Shown: piece after piece, positions 54,149 to 62,909 of the stretch
Layout: each line of letters opens with the position of its first letter
Position numbering within the stretch: the stretch's first letter is position 1
NCBI RefSeq assembly: GCF_001610835.1
Contig: NZ_CP011270.1
Location: 4,358,001-4,422,000 of the forward strand
Reading direction: 5' to 3'
Origin: Planctomyces sp. SH-PL14
GTDB taxonomy: Bacteria > Planctomycetota > Planctomycetia > Planctomycetales > Planctomycetaceae
DNA length: 64,000 nt
Notes under the pieces: generated by a model
What the model saw: only the letters and a program-made list of their open reading frames with translations
Database searches by the model: none
Told to the model about the DNA's origin: nothing
Translations under genes and position numbers: made by a program

Positions 54149-54985
54149 TTACTTTTTCCGCTTCGCCTCGTGAGCCAGAACCCCCGTGACCAGCGACGTC
54201 AGCTTCGGCTCCGCGGCGTTCGCAATGGCAATGATCTCCGCCACGTTGGCCGCATGGAGATTGTCCGGCAGGCACATGTCAGTCACGACCGACAAGCCCA
54301 GCGTCCGCAGGCCGGCATGAACCGCCACGATCACCTCGGGAACGGTCGACATACCGACCACGTCCGCCCCGATCTGGCGGAGGAACCGGTATTCGGCCCG
54401 CGTCTCGAGATTCGGCCCGGCCACGGCCACCAGCACCCCGCGATGGCAGGGGAAATTCTCCTTCCGGGCGATTTCCAGGGCGGCGTCGCCAAGCTCCCGG
54501 TCAAACGGCGCGCTCATGTCCGGGAAACGGGGTCCCAGGCGGTCGTCGTTGATCCCGATGAGAGGGTTCATCCCCATCAGGTTGATATGGTCGTCAATGA
54601 CCATGATGTCGCCGCAGGCATAGTTGGGATTCATCCCCCCCACGGCGTTGGTCACGATCATCAGCTCCGCCCCCAGGGCGCGGAAAATCCGCACCGGAAG
54701 CGTGATGTCCTGCAGGGAATAGCCCTCGTAAGCATGAAAGCGGCCTTCCATGGCCAGGACCGGCAAGCCGGTCAGTTCCCCGCAGTAGAGTCGCCCTTTG
54801 TGGCTGGTGGCGGTCGGTTTCAGGAAGTTCGGGATCTCGGCGTAATCGATGACCGTATCGACCTGGATCCGTTCGACCAGGGGACCGAGCCCCGTACCGA
54901 GAATGATACCCGCGTGCGGCGTTTTTCCCCACCGACTGCGGAGGAAGGCGCACGTTTCCTGAATCTTGTCGAACAGATGGAGCAT
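54149..54985 (-). CDS. Purine nucleoside phosphorylase (trimeric PunA/Pnp type)
   Basis: 278 residues from the ATG at 54985 (MLHLFDKIQETC). Family motifs: GIILGTGLGPL (phosphate loop), TSHKGRLYCGEL, EGRFHAYEGYSLQD, VTNAVGGMNPNY, and MSTVPEVIVAVHAGL near the base-binding site. The enzyme splits inosine/guanosine (or adenosine) to base and ribose-1-phosphate in purine salvage. Length is right for the family. No adjacent nucleoside gene; a HIRAN gene lies 64 nt upstream on the same strand. Confidence 0.93.
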   Translation of the reverse strand: MLHLFDKIQETCAFLRSRWGKTPHAGIILGTGLGPLVERIQVDTVIDYAEIPNFLKPTATSHKGRLYCGELTGLPVLAMEGRFHAYEGYSLQDITLPVRIFRALGAELMIVTNAVGGMNPNYACGDIMVIDDHINLMGMNPLIGINDDRLGPRFPDMSAPFDRELGDAALEIARKENFPCHRGVLVAVAGPNLETRAEYRFLRQIGADVVGMSTVPEVIVAVHAGLRTLGLSVVTDMCLPDNLHAANVAEIIAIANAAEPKLTSLVTGVLAHEAKRKK

Positions 54986-55049
54986 GGAACCGTTCCGAGG
55001 GACGAACCGCCGAGGCGAGGGGCGATTGTGGAAACGCGAGCCCCTGCGG

Positions 55050-55583
55050 TCAAACGGCCGGGCGAGGACTCGCACCGAATTCATCCGCCTCGGCTTCGAT
55101 ACCTCCCCAGTCGTCGAGCGGCGCCGAGGGGGCGATGTCCACGACCACGGACAAGGCCTCCCACGGATCCGCGTTCCCGTCGATGCGGCAGACCGTGCAG
55201 GCCGCCGGACAGCCTTGCCTGAGAAGAGACGAGAGCGTCCGGTTCTGACCGCGGGGAACGTATCCGAGCAGACACCCTTCAAACTCGATTCGAACCGCGT
55301 TCTCGTCGTGAGCGTTGAGCGGTTCGGGAACAAGCCGGAGCCGGTCTCCCGGCCGGAGTCGCGCCAGCACTCTGGGTCCATCGTGATATCGGAACCCGGC
55401 CACGGCAAAATCCGCGAGACGGAACGCCGAGGCGGGCCGCCTGGTCCGACCCGGCAGGAGGGTCAACGGCGAGACCGTGAGCCCCGCGAGAAACCGGCGT
55501 CGCGACGTCGAGTGACCCGGGAGACGGAGGAGCTGCCGCAGGAAGGTGAAAATGGTCACGCCGACCTCCGGAACGCCGGACAA
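55050..55583 (-). CDS. HIRAN-domain protein with twin-arginine-like N terminus
   Basis: 177 residues. The HIRAN core (about 55-145) is clear: FAVAGFRYHDGPRVLARLRP, VPEPLNAHDENAVRIEFEG and LGYVPRGQNRTLSSLL. HIRAN domains usually bind 3' DNA ends or occur with helicases. Here the domain is alone, preceded by SRRRFLAGLTVSPLTLLPG (residues 27-45), which looks like a Tat signal. If exported, it would act outside the cytoplasm, a role I cannot explain. An internal start would remove the signal. Same strand as the phosphorylase gene, possibly one transcript. Confidence 0.75.
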   Translation of the reverse strand: MSGVPEVGVTIFTFLRQLLRLPGHSTSRRRFLAGLTVSPLTLLPGRTRRPASAFRLADFAVAGFRYHDGPRVLARLRPGDRLRLVPEPLNAHDENAVRIEFEGCLLGYVPRGQNRTLSSLLRQGCPAACTVCRIDGNADPWEALSVVVDIAPSAPLDDWGGIEAEADEFGASPRPAV

Positions 55584-55699
55584 ACGGACCCCCTGAAGGC
55601 TCGGTGAATCCCGGATTTCTGAATCCAGGTCCGCTCGATTCAGGTATCGTGATCGAACAGTTTGGTATGGTAGCAGCGTTCGATTCGGGGAGGTTGGGA

Positions 55700-57400
55700 A
55701 TGCGGCGCTGGTCTCTTGTGGTGGTCCTGGTTCTGGGGCTTGTGAGCCCGCTGCTCGTTTGTCCTGTGGCTTACGGCCAGCAGGCGGACGAGCCCGCGAC
55801 GAAGCTCCCCCCCGTCAACCCGGTTGCGATCGTGACGTGCGCCAGCATCGAACGGTTCCTGGTCGACATCGACTGGACCTTCGAGACCGCCGGACGGCCG
55901 GAACTGACCGACTTCATCGCCGGGCAGCTCGGGAACGTCAACGACCTGAAGGGGATCGACCGGAACAAGCCGTTCGGCATCCTGCTCTTCCTGGCCCCCG
56001 GACTTCCGCCGCGGCCGGTCCCGGTCGCCTTCGTCCCCGTGACCGATGTCGAGGACCTCATCAAGACCGTCGGCTTGGGGCCGATGAAGATGACTCCCGT
56101 CGAAGGCCGGACCGATCGGTATGAGCTCAAGGGGCCCCGCCGCTCCGGCAGCATCATGGTCCAGGACGGGTTCGCCTTCCTGACGAACGAGAAGGACTTC
56201 TTCGAGGATCAGGAGATCGCCAACCCGATCCCCCTCGTGGCCCCCCTGGCCGCCCGGTACGACTTCTCGGTCAACCTCCGCATTCGCGAGATCCCCTCCA
56301 CGATCCGCGACGTCGTGGTCGGGATGCTGCGGACCACCTTCGCCGCCGAGATGCAGCAGCGGGACGAGGAGCCCGACTCCATCTACAAGATGCGCAAGGC
56401 GAACGGAACGAGCCTGCTGGAGTTTCTGACAAACGTTCTCGACCAGGGGGACCAGTTCCTCCTGGGCTGGGACGCCTCCAAGGAGAACAAGTCGGCGGTC
56501 CTGGAATGGCAGATCGACGCCGTCCCGGGGAGCGGCTTCGGCAAGTACCTCAAGGAGGTTGCCGGGAAGCCGACGACGTTCCACGCCATGCTGAACGACG
56601 CCCACCCCCTGACGATCGCGGGCTCCTGGTCGATGGACAAGCGGGAGAAGAAGGCGGCCGCCGAGGGGATGGAGGGGCTGACCGTCGAGCTCAACAAGGC
56701 GCTCAACGACAACATGTACACGGACGTCATTCATCCGGGACTCAGGAAGATTCACGACGTCGTCCAGGCCTCAATCGAGGACGGCCACATCGACCTCTGC
56801 ATCCAGATGATCGCCCTCGAAAAGGGGAAGTTCGGACTCGTCGGCGGCGCCCGGGTCGCCGGGGCCGAGACCCTGGCCGTCGGGATCCGGGAGATCCTCG
56901 ACGAGCTCCGCACGCGGCACGACGTGAAGGGGATCGAGCTCGACACCGACACGCATCTCAACATCAGTTTCCACCACCTGACCCCTCCCGGCGTCAGCGA
57001 CGGCGAGAAGCGGATGTACGGCGGTCAGCCGAGCGGATGGATCGGCGCCGGGGGGCGGAACTTCTGGTTCTGCTTCGGCACCCCCGAGGTCTTCACGACC
57101 CTGACCCAGACGATCGACCTCGTCCAGACCTCCGGCCCGCCGACGGCGACGACTCCTTCAGCCCCTTTTCAGGTTGTCTTCCGGATGGCCCCCTGGCTGC
57201 AGATTCCGCCGGACGAGGACGAGGATTCGGCGGAACGGGAAATGGCGCAGGAGTCGTTCTCGGCACAGGACGACGCGGCGCGGCTCACGGTTCGCCCCAC
57301 CGACACCGGGATACGAACGCGAATCCAGTTGGATGAGGGTTTTGTCCGATGGGTAGGAAGATCCCTGGCCCAGCAGATCGACGGACTCGAAGTTCCGTAA
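55700..57400 (+). CDS. Large secreted protein of unknown function
   Basis: 566 residues from the ATG at 55700, with GGGGAGG 7 nt upstream and a signal peptide (MRRWSLVVVLVLGLVSPLLV, cleavage after VAYG near residue 27). The mature part is alpha/beta with repeated ~200-residue units (an 'F.I.L.....PRPVPVAFVPV' segment and later LGWDASKENKSAVLEWQIDA) resembling DUF-type planctomycete lipid- or cell-wall-linked proteins, but I recognise no named domain. No heme or protease motif. Monocistronic; the next gene is also secreted. Confidence 0.65.
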   Translation: MRRWSLVVVLVLGLVSPLLVCPVAYGQQADEPATKLPPVNPVAIVTCASIERFLVDIDWTFETAGRPELTDFIAGQLGNVNDLKGIDRNKPFGILLFLAPGLPPRPVPVAFVPVTDVEDLIKTVGLGPMKMTPVEGRTDRYELKGPRRSGSIMVQDGFAFLTNEKDFFEDQEIANPIPLVAPLAARYDFSVNLRIREIPSTIRDVVVGMLRTTFAAEMQQRDEEPDSIYKMRKANGTSLLEFLTNVLDQGDQFLLGWDASKENKSAVLEWQIDAVPGSGFGKYLKEVAGKPTTFHAMLNDAHPLTIAGSWSMDKREKKAAAEGMEGLTVELNKALNDNMYTDVIHPGLRKIHDVVQASIEDGHIDLCIQMIALEKGKFGLVGGARVAGAETLAVGIREILDELRTRHDVKGIELDTDTHLNISFHHLTPPGVSDGEKRMYGGQPSGWIGAGGRNFWFCFGTPEVFTTLTQTIDLVQTSGPPTATTPSAPFQVVFRMAPWLQIPPDEDEDSAEREMAQESFSAQDDAARLTVRPTDTGIRTRIQLDEGFVRWVGRSLAQQIDGLEVP

Positions 57401-57536
57401 ATTCCGGATGAGATTCGTTCGGCGGTCTGTAGACTGATTTGTTGCCCGGAAGGGGCGATTCCCGCCCGGGCTCCCCGGAATTGGGATCCCCGGACGGGAT
57501 CAGGTCGGAACGGTGACTTCGGCGCGAGACGCAGAC

Positions 57537-58343
57537 ATGAAGCGGACCCTCGTTTTCGGTGTGTTGGCGCTCGGTGTCTCGTTCTTCGGGGCAGGCTGGG
57601 ACAACGCCGCGCAGGCTCAGCAGAGTTCCCTCTTCGGAAGCGGGAGCAGCGGGCGTGGCGGCGGCTCCGGCTCGTCCGGCGGCGTCACGACGATCGGTGG
57701 TTCGTCGGGAAGCGGCGGCGGCGGCACGTCCGGAATGGGGGGAAGCTCCATGGGTGGCTCGACCGGCGGTCGAGGCGCGACCGGCGGCAGCAACACCAGC
57801 AGCTTCGGTTCGGCGAACGGGCGGGGCGGAGCGGGACAGAACGGGGCCGGCGGGATGAACCAGCCCCAGTTCAACGAGTTCGGCTCGGTCGGGAACCAGA
57901 TCGGCCAGGGAGGCTTTGTCGGCCGCAGCGACAACTCGGGCCGCTTCGTCGGGCAGACGCAGGCGGGCCAGCAGCAGTCGATGTCCCGGTCGAACTTCGG
58001 CGGACTGGGAGGCCGCGGGGGCCAGAACGGCAACAACAACCAGAATTTCAACCAGGGCAATCAGGCGCAGAACGCGCGAAGGGTGCGGCCGCAGCTGAAG
58101 CTCGGCTTCGCCATCCCTCCGATGGCGACCCCGGCTGTCAGCAACACGCTGGCGGTGCGGCTCACCGCTGCACAGCCGTCGCTCGGCTCGATCGACAACG
58201 TGAACCTCAAGCTGGATGACGCGGGGGTCGTGACCCTGACGGGCCGTGTCGAGTCTCAGGATGCCAAGTCGTTGGCGGCGGCGATTCTCCGGCTCGAGCC
58301 GGGGGTTCGTAAGGTCGTGAACGAGCTGGAAGTCGCTCCCTGA
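57537..58343 (+). CDS. Secreted glycine/serine-rich protein with C-terminal BON domain
   Basis: 268 residues from the ATG at 57537; the signal peptide is MKRTLVFGVLALGVSFFGAG then a cleavable QAQ. Residues about 30-175 are a low-complexity GGS/GQN-rich region with many Asn/Gln. The last 70 residues form a BON domain (NVNLKLDDAGVVTLTGRVES, AAAILRLEPGVRKVVNELEV), a lipid- or protein-binding module of the periplasm or outer membrane. The linker suggests a surface-exposed or flexible tether. Confidence 0.82.
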   Translation: MKRTLVFGVLALGVSFFGAGWDNAAQAQQSSLFGSGSSGRGGGSGSSGGVTTIGGSSGSGGGGTSGMGGSSMGGSTGGRGATGGSNTSSFGSANGRGGAGQNGAGGMNQPQFNEFGSVGNQIGQGGFVGRSDNSGRFVGQTQAGQQQSMSRSNFGGLGGRGGQNGNNNQNFNQGNQAQNARRVRPQLKLGFAIPPMATPAVSNTLAVRLTAAQPSLGSIDNVNLKLDDAGVVTLTGRVESQDAKSLAAAILRLEPGVRKVVNELEVAP

Positions 58344-58396
58344 ATTGCGGGTCGTGATGGGTGCCGAGCGCGCCTCCGACATTGCTGACCGAAGAA

Positions 58397-58707
58397 CCGG
58401 GTCCAGGGTCCCCCTGGTGGGGAGTGCAGAGGGGCAACGCCCCTTTGCCCGCCGGAGGCCTGGCCGTCGAGAGATGTCTGAAGGAGCGAGTGTCCAAGCG
58501 CGGAAAACGTGCCGGATGCCCCCTCACCAACCCGCGGGGATCGCAGTCCGAGCGTTGAGTCTTCGACGCGGGTTCCCCAAAGTGGTCATCCGTTGCTGAC
58601 CACGGTTCCTCATGGAAGCGCCTCCGGGGTCAAGGGGGCGTGGCCCCCTTGACCCCGGCTGCCGTTGCACGTTGGGTTTGAGCTATGGGAGTCGTGCCGG
58701 CAAGGAC
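58397..58707 (-). repeat. Dispersed structured repeat, copy R5
   Basis: Complete reverse-orientation copy (CCGGGTCCAGGGTCCCCCTGG at the left, GCTATGGGAGTCGTGCCGGC at the right). Lies between two plus-strand secreted-protein genes, before the sigma-54 promoter. Confidence 0.85.
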
Positions 58708-58840
58708 GTCGTTTATTCGGGATCTGACGTACGGCGGCGAGGTCTCCCGTCGGCCACCTCGCCCGCTATGTGGTCACTCCGCCACCCCTTCAGCGACATA
58801 AGTCCTTTTGAGGCGACGAACCGTCCCGGTTTAGGCCGTC

Positions 58841-58856
58841 TGGCACGTCGCCTGCT
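58841..58856 (+). promoter_or_regulatory. Sigma-54 (RpoN) promoter
   Basis: TGGCACGTCGCCTGCT fits the consensus TGGCACGNNNNTTGCW at 15 of 16 positions if N is free, with GG and GC in the required -24/-12 spacing. It lies about 85 nt before the next start codon, giving a leader of roughly 70 nt. An enhancer-binding activator would be required; no site for one was identified. Confidence 0.8.
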
Positions 58857-58940
58857 TTTTCTCTCCTCCCCGGGGCACTGCCGGTTTGGATCGGTTTCTG
58901 AGCCGAAACCGCCCCGCCGTTTTTGATGAAGGAGAGAATC

Positions 58941-59207
58941 ATGAGAAATCGCATCCTGACCGCCATGGCGGTCGCGATTGTCTGTCTGGGGGGCTTGGCG
59001 GCGACGGCGGACGCCCATCCGCGGGTCAACGTCCGCGTGAAGCCCAATGCAAACTGGAACAAAGCCGCGCGGAACTACAACCGCGCATTCAATCAGGGAT
59101 ATCGCTACGGCCGGAGCGTGGATCGAGGCTGGGCTGGACCGCGGTCCGGCTGGTACGGTCCTCCCCGGACGGGCATCTACGGCCGCGGCTTCGGCGTCTA
59201 CTTCTAG
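58941..59207 (+). CDS. Small secreted protein under sigma-54 control
   Basis: 88 residues from the ATG at 58941 (AAGGAGAGAATC upstream). The signal peptide is MRNRILTAMAVAIVCLGGLA, cleaved after ADA near residue 27. The mature part is about 60 residues, basic and rich in Asn, Arg, Gly and Tyr (NYNRAFNQGYRYGRS, then GWYGPPRTG), like many planctomycete surface or extracellular peptides. No cysteines. The strong sigma-54 promoter and 14-bp terminator make it a tightly regulated monocistron. Confidence 0.7.
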   Translation: MRNRILTAMAVAIVCLGGLAATADAHPRVNVRVKPNANWNKAARNYNRAFNQGYRYGRSVDRGWAGPRSGWYGPPRTGIYGRGFGVYF

Positions 59208-59239
59208 TCGATCGCCGATCTCGTGCCCGCGAGTGCGCG

Positions 59240-60673
59240 TCACGAGCCCTTCGCTTCCTCGGGAGGCGGAGGGCTTTTTCGTTCCTGCTCCGCGGGGTCC
59301 GCTGCCCCGTCTCGGCTCAACTCGACCGCCCGTCGTCCGCGCTCCCGACGCCTCTCCCGTTCCGCCTTCAGCGAGCGCGGGATGTCGCCGGCCGGACCGG
59401 GGACCTTTGGCGCCGTGATCCGCTGGGAGAGATAGATCCCCGTATGACCGCTGGCGACATAGGCCAGGCAGCAGGCCACCGCGAGCGGGACGGCCAGCCC
59501 GCTCCCGAACAGTTCGATCCCCATCAGCGTGCAGGCGAGAGGCGTATTGGTCGCCCCGGCGAAGACCGCGGCGAAACCCAGCGCCGCGAGCACGTCCACC
59601 GGCAGCCCGAGCGCCGTCGCGAGGACGTTGCCGAGCGCGGCTCCGATGAAGAACAGCGGAGTCACCTCCCCCCCTTTGAAACCGCTGGCGAGGGTGACCG
59701 CCGTGAAGAGGAGTTTCCAGAGCCAGCTCCAGAGATGAGCACCGCCGGGCTCGAAGCAGCGGACGATCGTGACGGCGGCGGGGTCCGGTGATGAGACTCC
59801 CAGCCCCAGCGAATCGCGGTTTCCCACGAGGAACGTCAGGCCGATGACGATCAGCCCCCCCAGGAACGGTCGGACCAGCGGGCTCCCGGAGAGTCTGCGG
59901 AAGGCCGCGTGAAGTCCGTGGGTCAGCTCGGAGAAGAGGGCGCTCGCCAGTCCCGAGAGGGCTCCGATGAGCGCCGCCGCGGCCAGGATGCTTCCTCCCA
60001 GCGGGTGGGCGGCGCCGGACACCGGATCGACCAGGCTGTTGATCGGATAGTGCGTGTGGCCGATCCCCCAGGCGAGGCAGGTCCGATCGCTGACGAGGCT
60101 GGCGATCAGGCAGGGGACGAGCGCGGCGTGGCTGATCCGGCCGATCGAGAGGACTTCGAGGGCGAACACGGTCCCGGCGATCGGCGTCCCGAAGACGCCA
60201 CTGAACCCGGCTGCGATCCCGGTCATGAGCAGGATCCGGACCTCCTCGGCCGAGAGTCCCGGGACCAGCCGGGCGAACCCCTGGGCCAGGCTTCCCCCCA
60301 TCTGGACCGCGGTTCCTTCGCGGCCCGCCGAGCCGCCGAAGAGGTGGGTCGCGAGCGTTCCGAACAGGACCAGGGGGGCCATGCGGAGCGGAACGCCGCC
60401 GCCCGGCTCATGGATCTCGTCCATGATGAGGTTGTTGCCCCGTTCGGCGGACTCTCCCCAGCGGGAGTAGACCCACCCGATCGCGATCCCGGCGATCGGC
60501 AGGGCGTAGAGGAGGGAAGGATTCTGGAAGCGGTGATTGGTGACCCGGTCGAGGGACCAGAGGAAGAGGGCGCAGGCGGAGCCGGTCGCCAGGCCGACGG
60601 GGAGCGTCAGAAGTCCCCAGCGCGCGACCCAGCGGAGGCTTTGGAACAGATCGGAGAAGAAGGCCGACGGCAC
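59240..60673 (-). CDS. CLC-F fluoride/proton antiporter
   Basis: 477 residues with a GTG start at 60673 (GAGGTG upstream). About 10-12 membrane segments as in CLC channels/antiporters. Selectivity motifs are of the CLC-F type: ERGNNLIMDE (GNNLI in place of GSGIP), GSAGREGTAVQMGG (GREGT in place of GREGP), and GFSGVFGTPIAGTVFALEV. These substitutions mark fluoride-exporting CLC-F proteins. A fluoride riboswitch precedes it, confirming the substrate. The last codons overlap the terminator of the convergent small secreted gene. Confidence 0.93.
   Translation of the reverse strand: MPSAFFSDLFQSLRWVARWGLLTLPVGLATGSACALFLWSLDRVTNHRFQNPSLLYALPIAGIAIGWVYSRWGESAERGNNLIMDEIHEPGGGVPLRMAPLVLFGTLATHLFGGSAGREGTAVQMGGSLAQGFARLVPGLSAEEVRILLMTGIAAGFSGVFGTPIAGTVFALEVLSIGRISHAALVPCLIASLVSDRTCLAWGIGHTHYPINSLVDPVSGAAHPLGGSILAAAALIGALSGLASALFSELTHGLHAAFRRLSGSPLVRPFLGGLIVIGLTFLVGNRDSLGLGVSSPDPAAVTIVRCFEPGGAHLWSWLWKLLFTAVTLASGFKGGEVTPLFFIGAALGNVLATALGLPVDVLAALGFAAVFAGATNTPLACTLMGIELFGSGLAVPLAVACCLAYVASGHTGIYLSQRITAPKVPGPAGDIPRSLKAERERRRERGRRAVELSRDGAADPAEQERKSPPPPEEAKGS
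59245..59279 (+). terminator. Rho-independent terminator of the sigma-54-controlled gene
   Basis: A 14-bp stem (AGCCCTTCGCTTCC / GGAGGCGGAGGGCT, two G-T pairs) with a TCG loop and TTTTTC after it. It lies within the coding end of the convergent CLC-F gene. Confidence 0.85.
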
Positions 60674-60735
60674 TGGGCACCTCGCGGAGTCGATGTCATC
60701 GATCGCGGGAGCCGGCGGCTCGAAGGAGGCGCACC

Positions 60736-60818
60736 CCTACCGCAATCGGTAGGAGTCATCAGCGCGGGAGGCAGACCTTGCGGCATTCTCCCGGCGGTTA
60801 TGGCGGAACCCCATCGCC
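60736..60818 (-). promoter_or_regulatory. Fluoride (crcB-type) riboswitch with expression platform
   Basis: On the minus strand the sequence reads GGCGATGGGGTTCCGCCATA, then ACCGCC, a variable loop with AATGCC, and CTGATGACTCCTACC. These are the conserved parts of the crcB fluoride riboswitch. The 3' CCTACC pairs with GGTAGG (hairpin CCTACCG-ATTG-CGGTAGG), an evident switching hairpin just before the CLC-F gene. Fluoride binding should favour expression of the exporter. Confidence 0.93.
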
Positions 60819-60933
60819 AAGGTATTCAGGATAGGTTGGTGGGCGGGGCTGTCAATCGGCGGCTGCGGCGCCCCACCGTGAAGAAGTGTGTTTTGTAGAT
60901 GGTGATCGAGGTGTCGTGGCGTCCCAACCTGAC

Positions 60934-61198
60934 GGGGTCCAGGGGCACCCTGGTGGGGGATGCAAGGGGGCAACGCACCCTTGCCCGCCGGAGGCCTGGC
61001 CGTCGGATGCTGTCTGAAGGAGCACGTGTCCAAACGCGGACGACGTGCCGTATGCCCTTTTACCTATGAGGCGGGGAGTGCAAAGCGAGCGGTGTCGGTT
61101 GTGGGAGTCCTCAGCGCCGGTCCCACAAAGGAGACGTCCGTTGTTCACAACGGTTTCTCACCGGAATGCCGCCGGCGGCAAGGGGTGACCCCCTTGAC
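60934..61198 (-). repeat. Dispersed structured repeat, copy R6 (truncated)
   Basis: Reverse-orientation copy starting GGGGTCCAGGGGCACCCTGG. It ends after CCCTTGAC, missing the CAGCTGCCGTCGCACG-CTCAAACCC part present in complete copies. It lies upstream of the riboswitch and CLC-F gene. Confidence 0.8.
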
Positions 61199-61384
61199 TT
61201 ACCCCTTTCAAGGTCGTTTGCGTTTGCGTTTCTCAAGGAGTCTGGCGGTCGAAAGGTGATCGTTGCGGCGTCCTGTTTTCGCGGGAGGCGGGTGTTTCGG
61301 ACCTCGCTTCCGCTTGGGATACCGGGACAACTTCACCCTCTTCGCCAGACGAACCAGCTCCTTCGCCAGCCCCTGGGGGCACAA

Positions 61385-62909
61385 CCCAGTGCTGTGACTA
61401 TGTTTTCCTCCTGACCTTTTGGGTCTGTAGGATGCGGAACACGGCGGCGTGGCCTCCTCGAACAGGCTTCTTGGCTTTGACCTTGGCGCTCCGGTGCGTG
61501 TTCGACGGTGACTTCCACCAGCGATCCGTCCACCGCGTCCCCAGCAGCTCCCTCAGGTGGTCGATCACATCCGATACGCTCATCAGTGGAGGGAGCTGAT
61601 CCACCGTCTGAGAGACGTCCAGCAGCTCCGTCCACCCGTTCAACTGACGGTGCACATCCACGAACAGCAACTCCGATGAGATCGTCTCCACAGACTCGAT
61701 CTCCTGCCCCTCCGCAATATACGCCCGCAGCACCTGGATCAGGTTGTAGAGCAGGAAGCAGAAGGAGGCCTGGAACACCGTCGCCTTCGGGCTGCTCCCG
61801 ATCAGCGACTCCAGGGAGAAGACTTCCGTCACCTGCTGGAACATCCGCTCGATGTTCCACCTCTTGAGATAGGCCTCCAGCAGGTCGTCGGCCGGGTACT
61901 GATCAGGATCTTCCAGATCCGTCAGCAGGATCAGTTCGTCCTTGATCCCGGGGCGGTGCAACTGAATCCGCCGAACGGGACGTCGCTCGGGATGATCGGG
62001 GCCGCCCAGCCAGCCCCAGTCCTCCGTGTAGGACCGTCCATAACGGTCCATTCCCTCTGCGGGTTCCCAGTCGCCATTCTCGTGAAAAGCCAGCCGCTGC
62101 TTGTGAAATCGCAGGAAAAAATGGTCCCCGTGTTCCTGGCAGGCGTTCATCTGGGGCGACCCGCAGTAGCCCCGATCGCACACATGCAGCCGCGTTCTGG
62201 CGATCACTTCCCGGGTTTGCCGCAAGGCTTCTGGCAAGAGGCGAGTCTCTCCGCTCTCGCCGTCTTCACTGGCCGAGAGCGCCACCGCCATGCCGGTCCG
62301 ATAGGACTGACTGACGACCAATCGGCCCCCGAGAAGACTCCCGGAGATCCCCTGCAACACCTTCAGCCGTTTCTGGACGTGCTTGATGGTCTTGCCGTCG
62401 TGGCACAGGATCTCGAACTCTCCCAGGGACGGGGGGATGGGGCAGTAGTTCACCTCCTGTGGGAACACCTGCTGGAGACGCTTGGTGGTCTCATGGAAGA
62501 AGCCCATCGAGAGTGACAGCGGCAGGTCGGCGAGCTTGCGATAGACGGAGTGGATCCCGCAATCGATCTCGCCTTCTTCCTTGGCTCGGGCAAAGCTCTG
62601 CCGCACGCTTCCATGGTGCTGCAGGAGCGCGTCACAGACCAGCTGGACCATCTGGGGAAACGTCAGGAGCTTCTCGTAGGATCGGCCGCGGTGCTGCCGA
62701 AAGACCTCGGCCAGGAACTCCTCCTCACAGATCCACCGGAAGAGTCTCATGACGGCCTGAGCTAGAGGAAGACGCGCAGCGACCTCGCGACAAAACCCCT
62801 CCATGCTTCCCTCCTTGTTCAAAACGAGCGTGTTTCCGAACACCCCTTACGGCCTAAGTCTCCTGTCGAGAATCGCTTACGTAAACCCAATCATCGTCAC
62901 AGCACTGGG
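61385..62909. mobile_element. IS4-family insertion sequence
   Basis: About 1.5 kb with inverted ends CCCAGTGCTGTGACTATG (61385-61402) and CATCGTCACAGCACTGGG (62892-62909), differing at one base. It contains a full IS4-type transposase. Its right end abuts and truncates repeat copy R7. Flanking sequences GGGGGCACAACCC (left) and GGGGGCAACCCC (right, inside R7) are near-identical and may be the target duplication with a small change. Confidence 0.85.
61398..62843 (-). CDS. IS4-family DDE transposase
   Basis: 481 residues, GTG start at 62843. Catalytic residues visible: Asp in CHDGKTIK, Asp in VCDRGYCGS, and Glu in AYLKRWNIERMFQQVTE (the Y-x2-R-W-x-I-E-x3-F signature of IS4). The frame is uninterrupted over the length expected for the family, so the copy could be active. 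The coding region fills nearly the entire element and the stop lies in the left inverted repeat. Confidence 0.92.
   Translation of the reverse strand: MFGNTLVLNKEGSMEGFCREVAARLPLAQAVMRLFRWICEEEFLAEVFRQHRGRSYEKLLTFPQMVQLVCDALLQHHGSVRQSFARAKEEGEIDCGIHSVYRKLADLPLSLSMGFFHETTKRLQQVFPQEVNYCPIPPSLGEFEILCHDGKTIKHVQKRLKVLQGISGSLLGGRLVVSQSYRTGMAVALSASEDGESGETRLLPEALRQTREVIARTRLHVCDRGYCGSPQMNACQEHGDHFFLRFHKQRLAFHENGDWEPAEGMDRYGRSYTEDWGWLGGPDHPERRPVRRIQLHRPGIKDELILLTDLEDPDQYPADDLLEAYLKRWNIERMFQQVTEVFSLESLIGSSPKATVFQASFCFLLYNLIQVLRAYIAEGQEIESVETISSELLFVDVHRQLNGWTELLDVSQTVDQLPPLMSVSDVIDHLRELLGTRWTDRWWKSPSNTHRSAKVKAKKPVRGGHAAVFRILQTQKVRRKT

Noticed and set aside
55640-56755. 371-codon minus-strand frame opposite the large secreted protein
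   Set aside because: Composition is typical of an antisense shadow (V/D/G/L/R), with no start context; the plus-strand gene has a ribosome-binding site and signal peptide.
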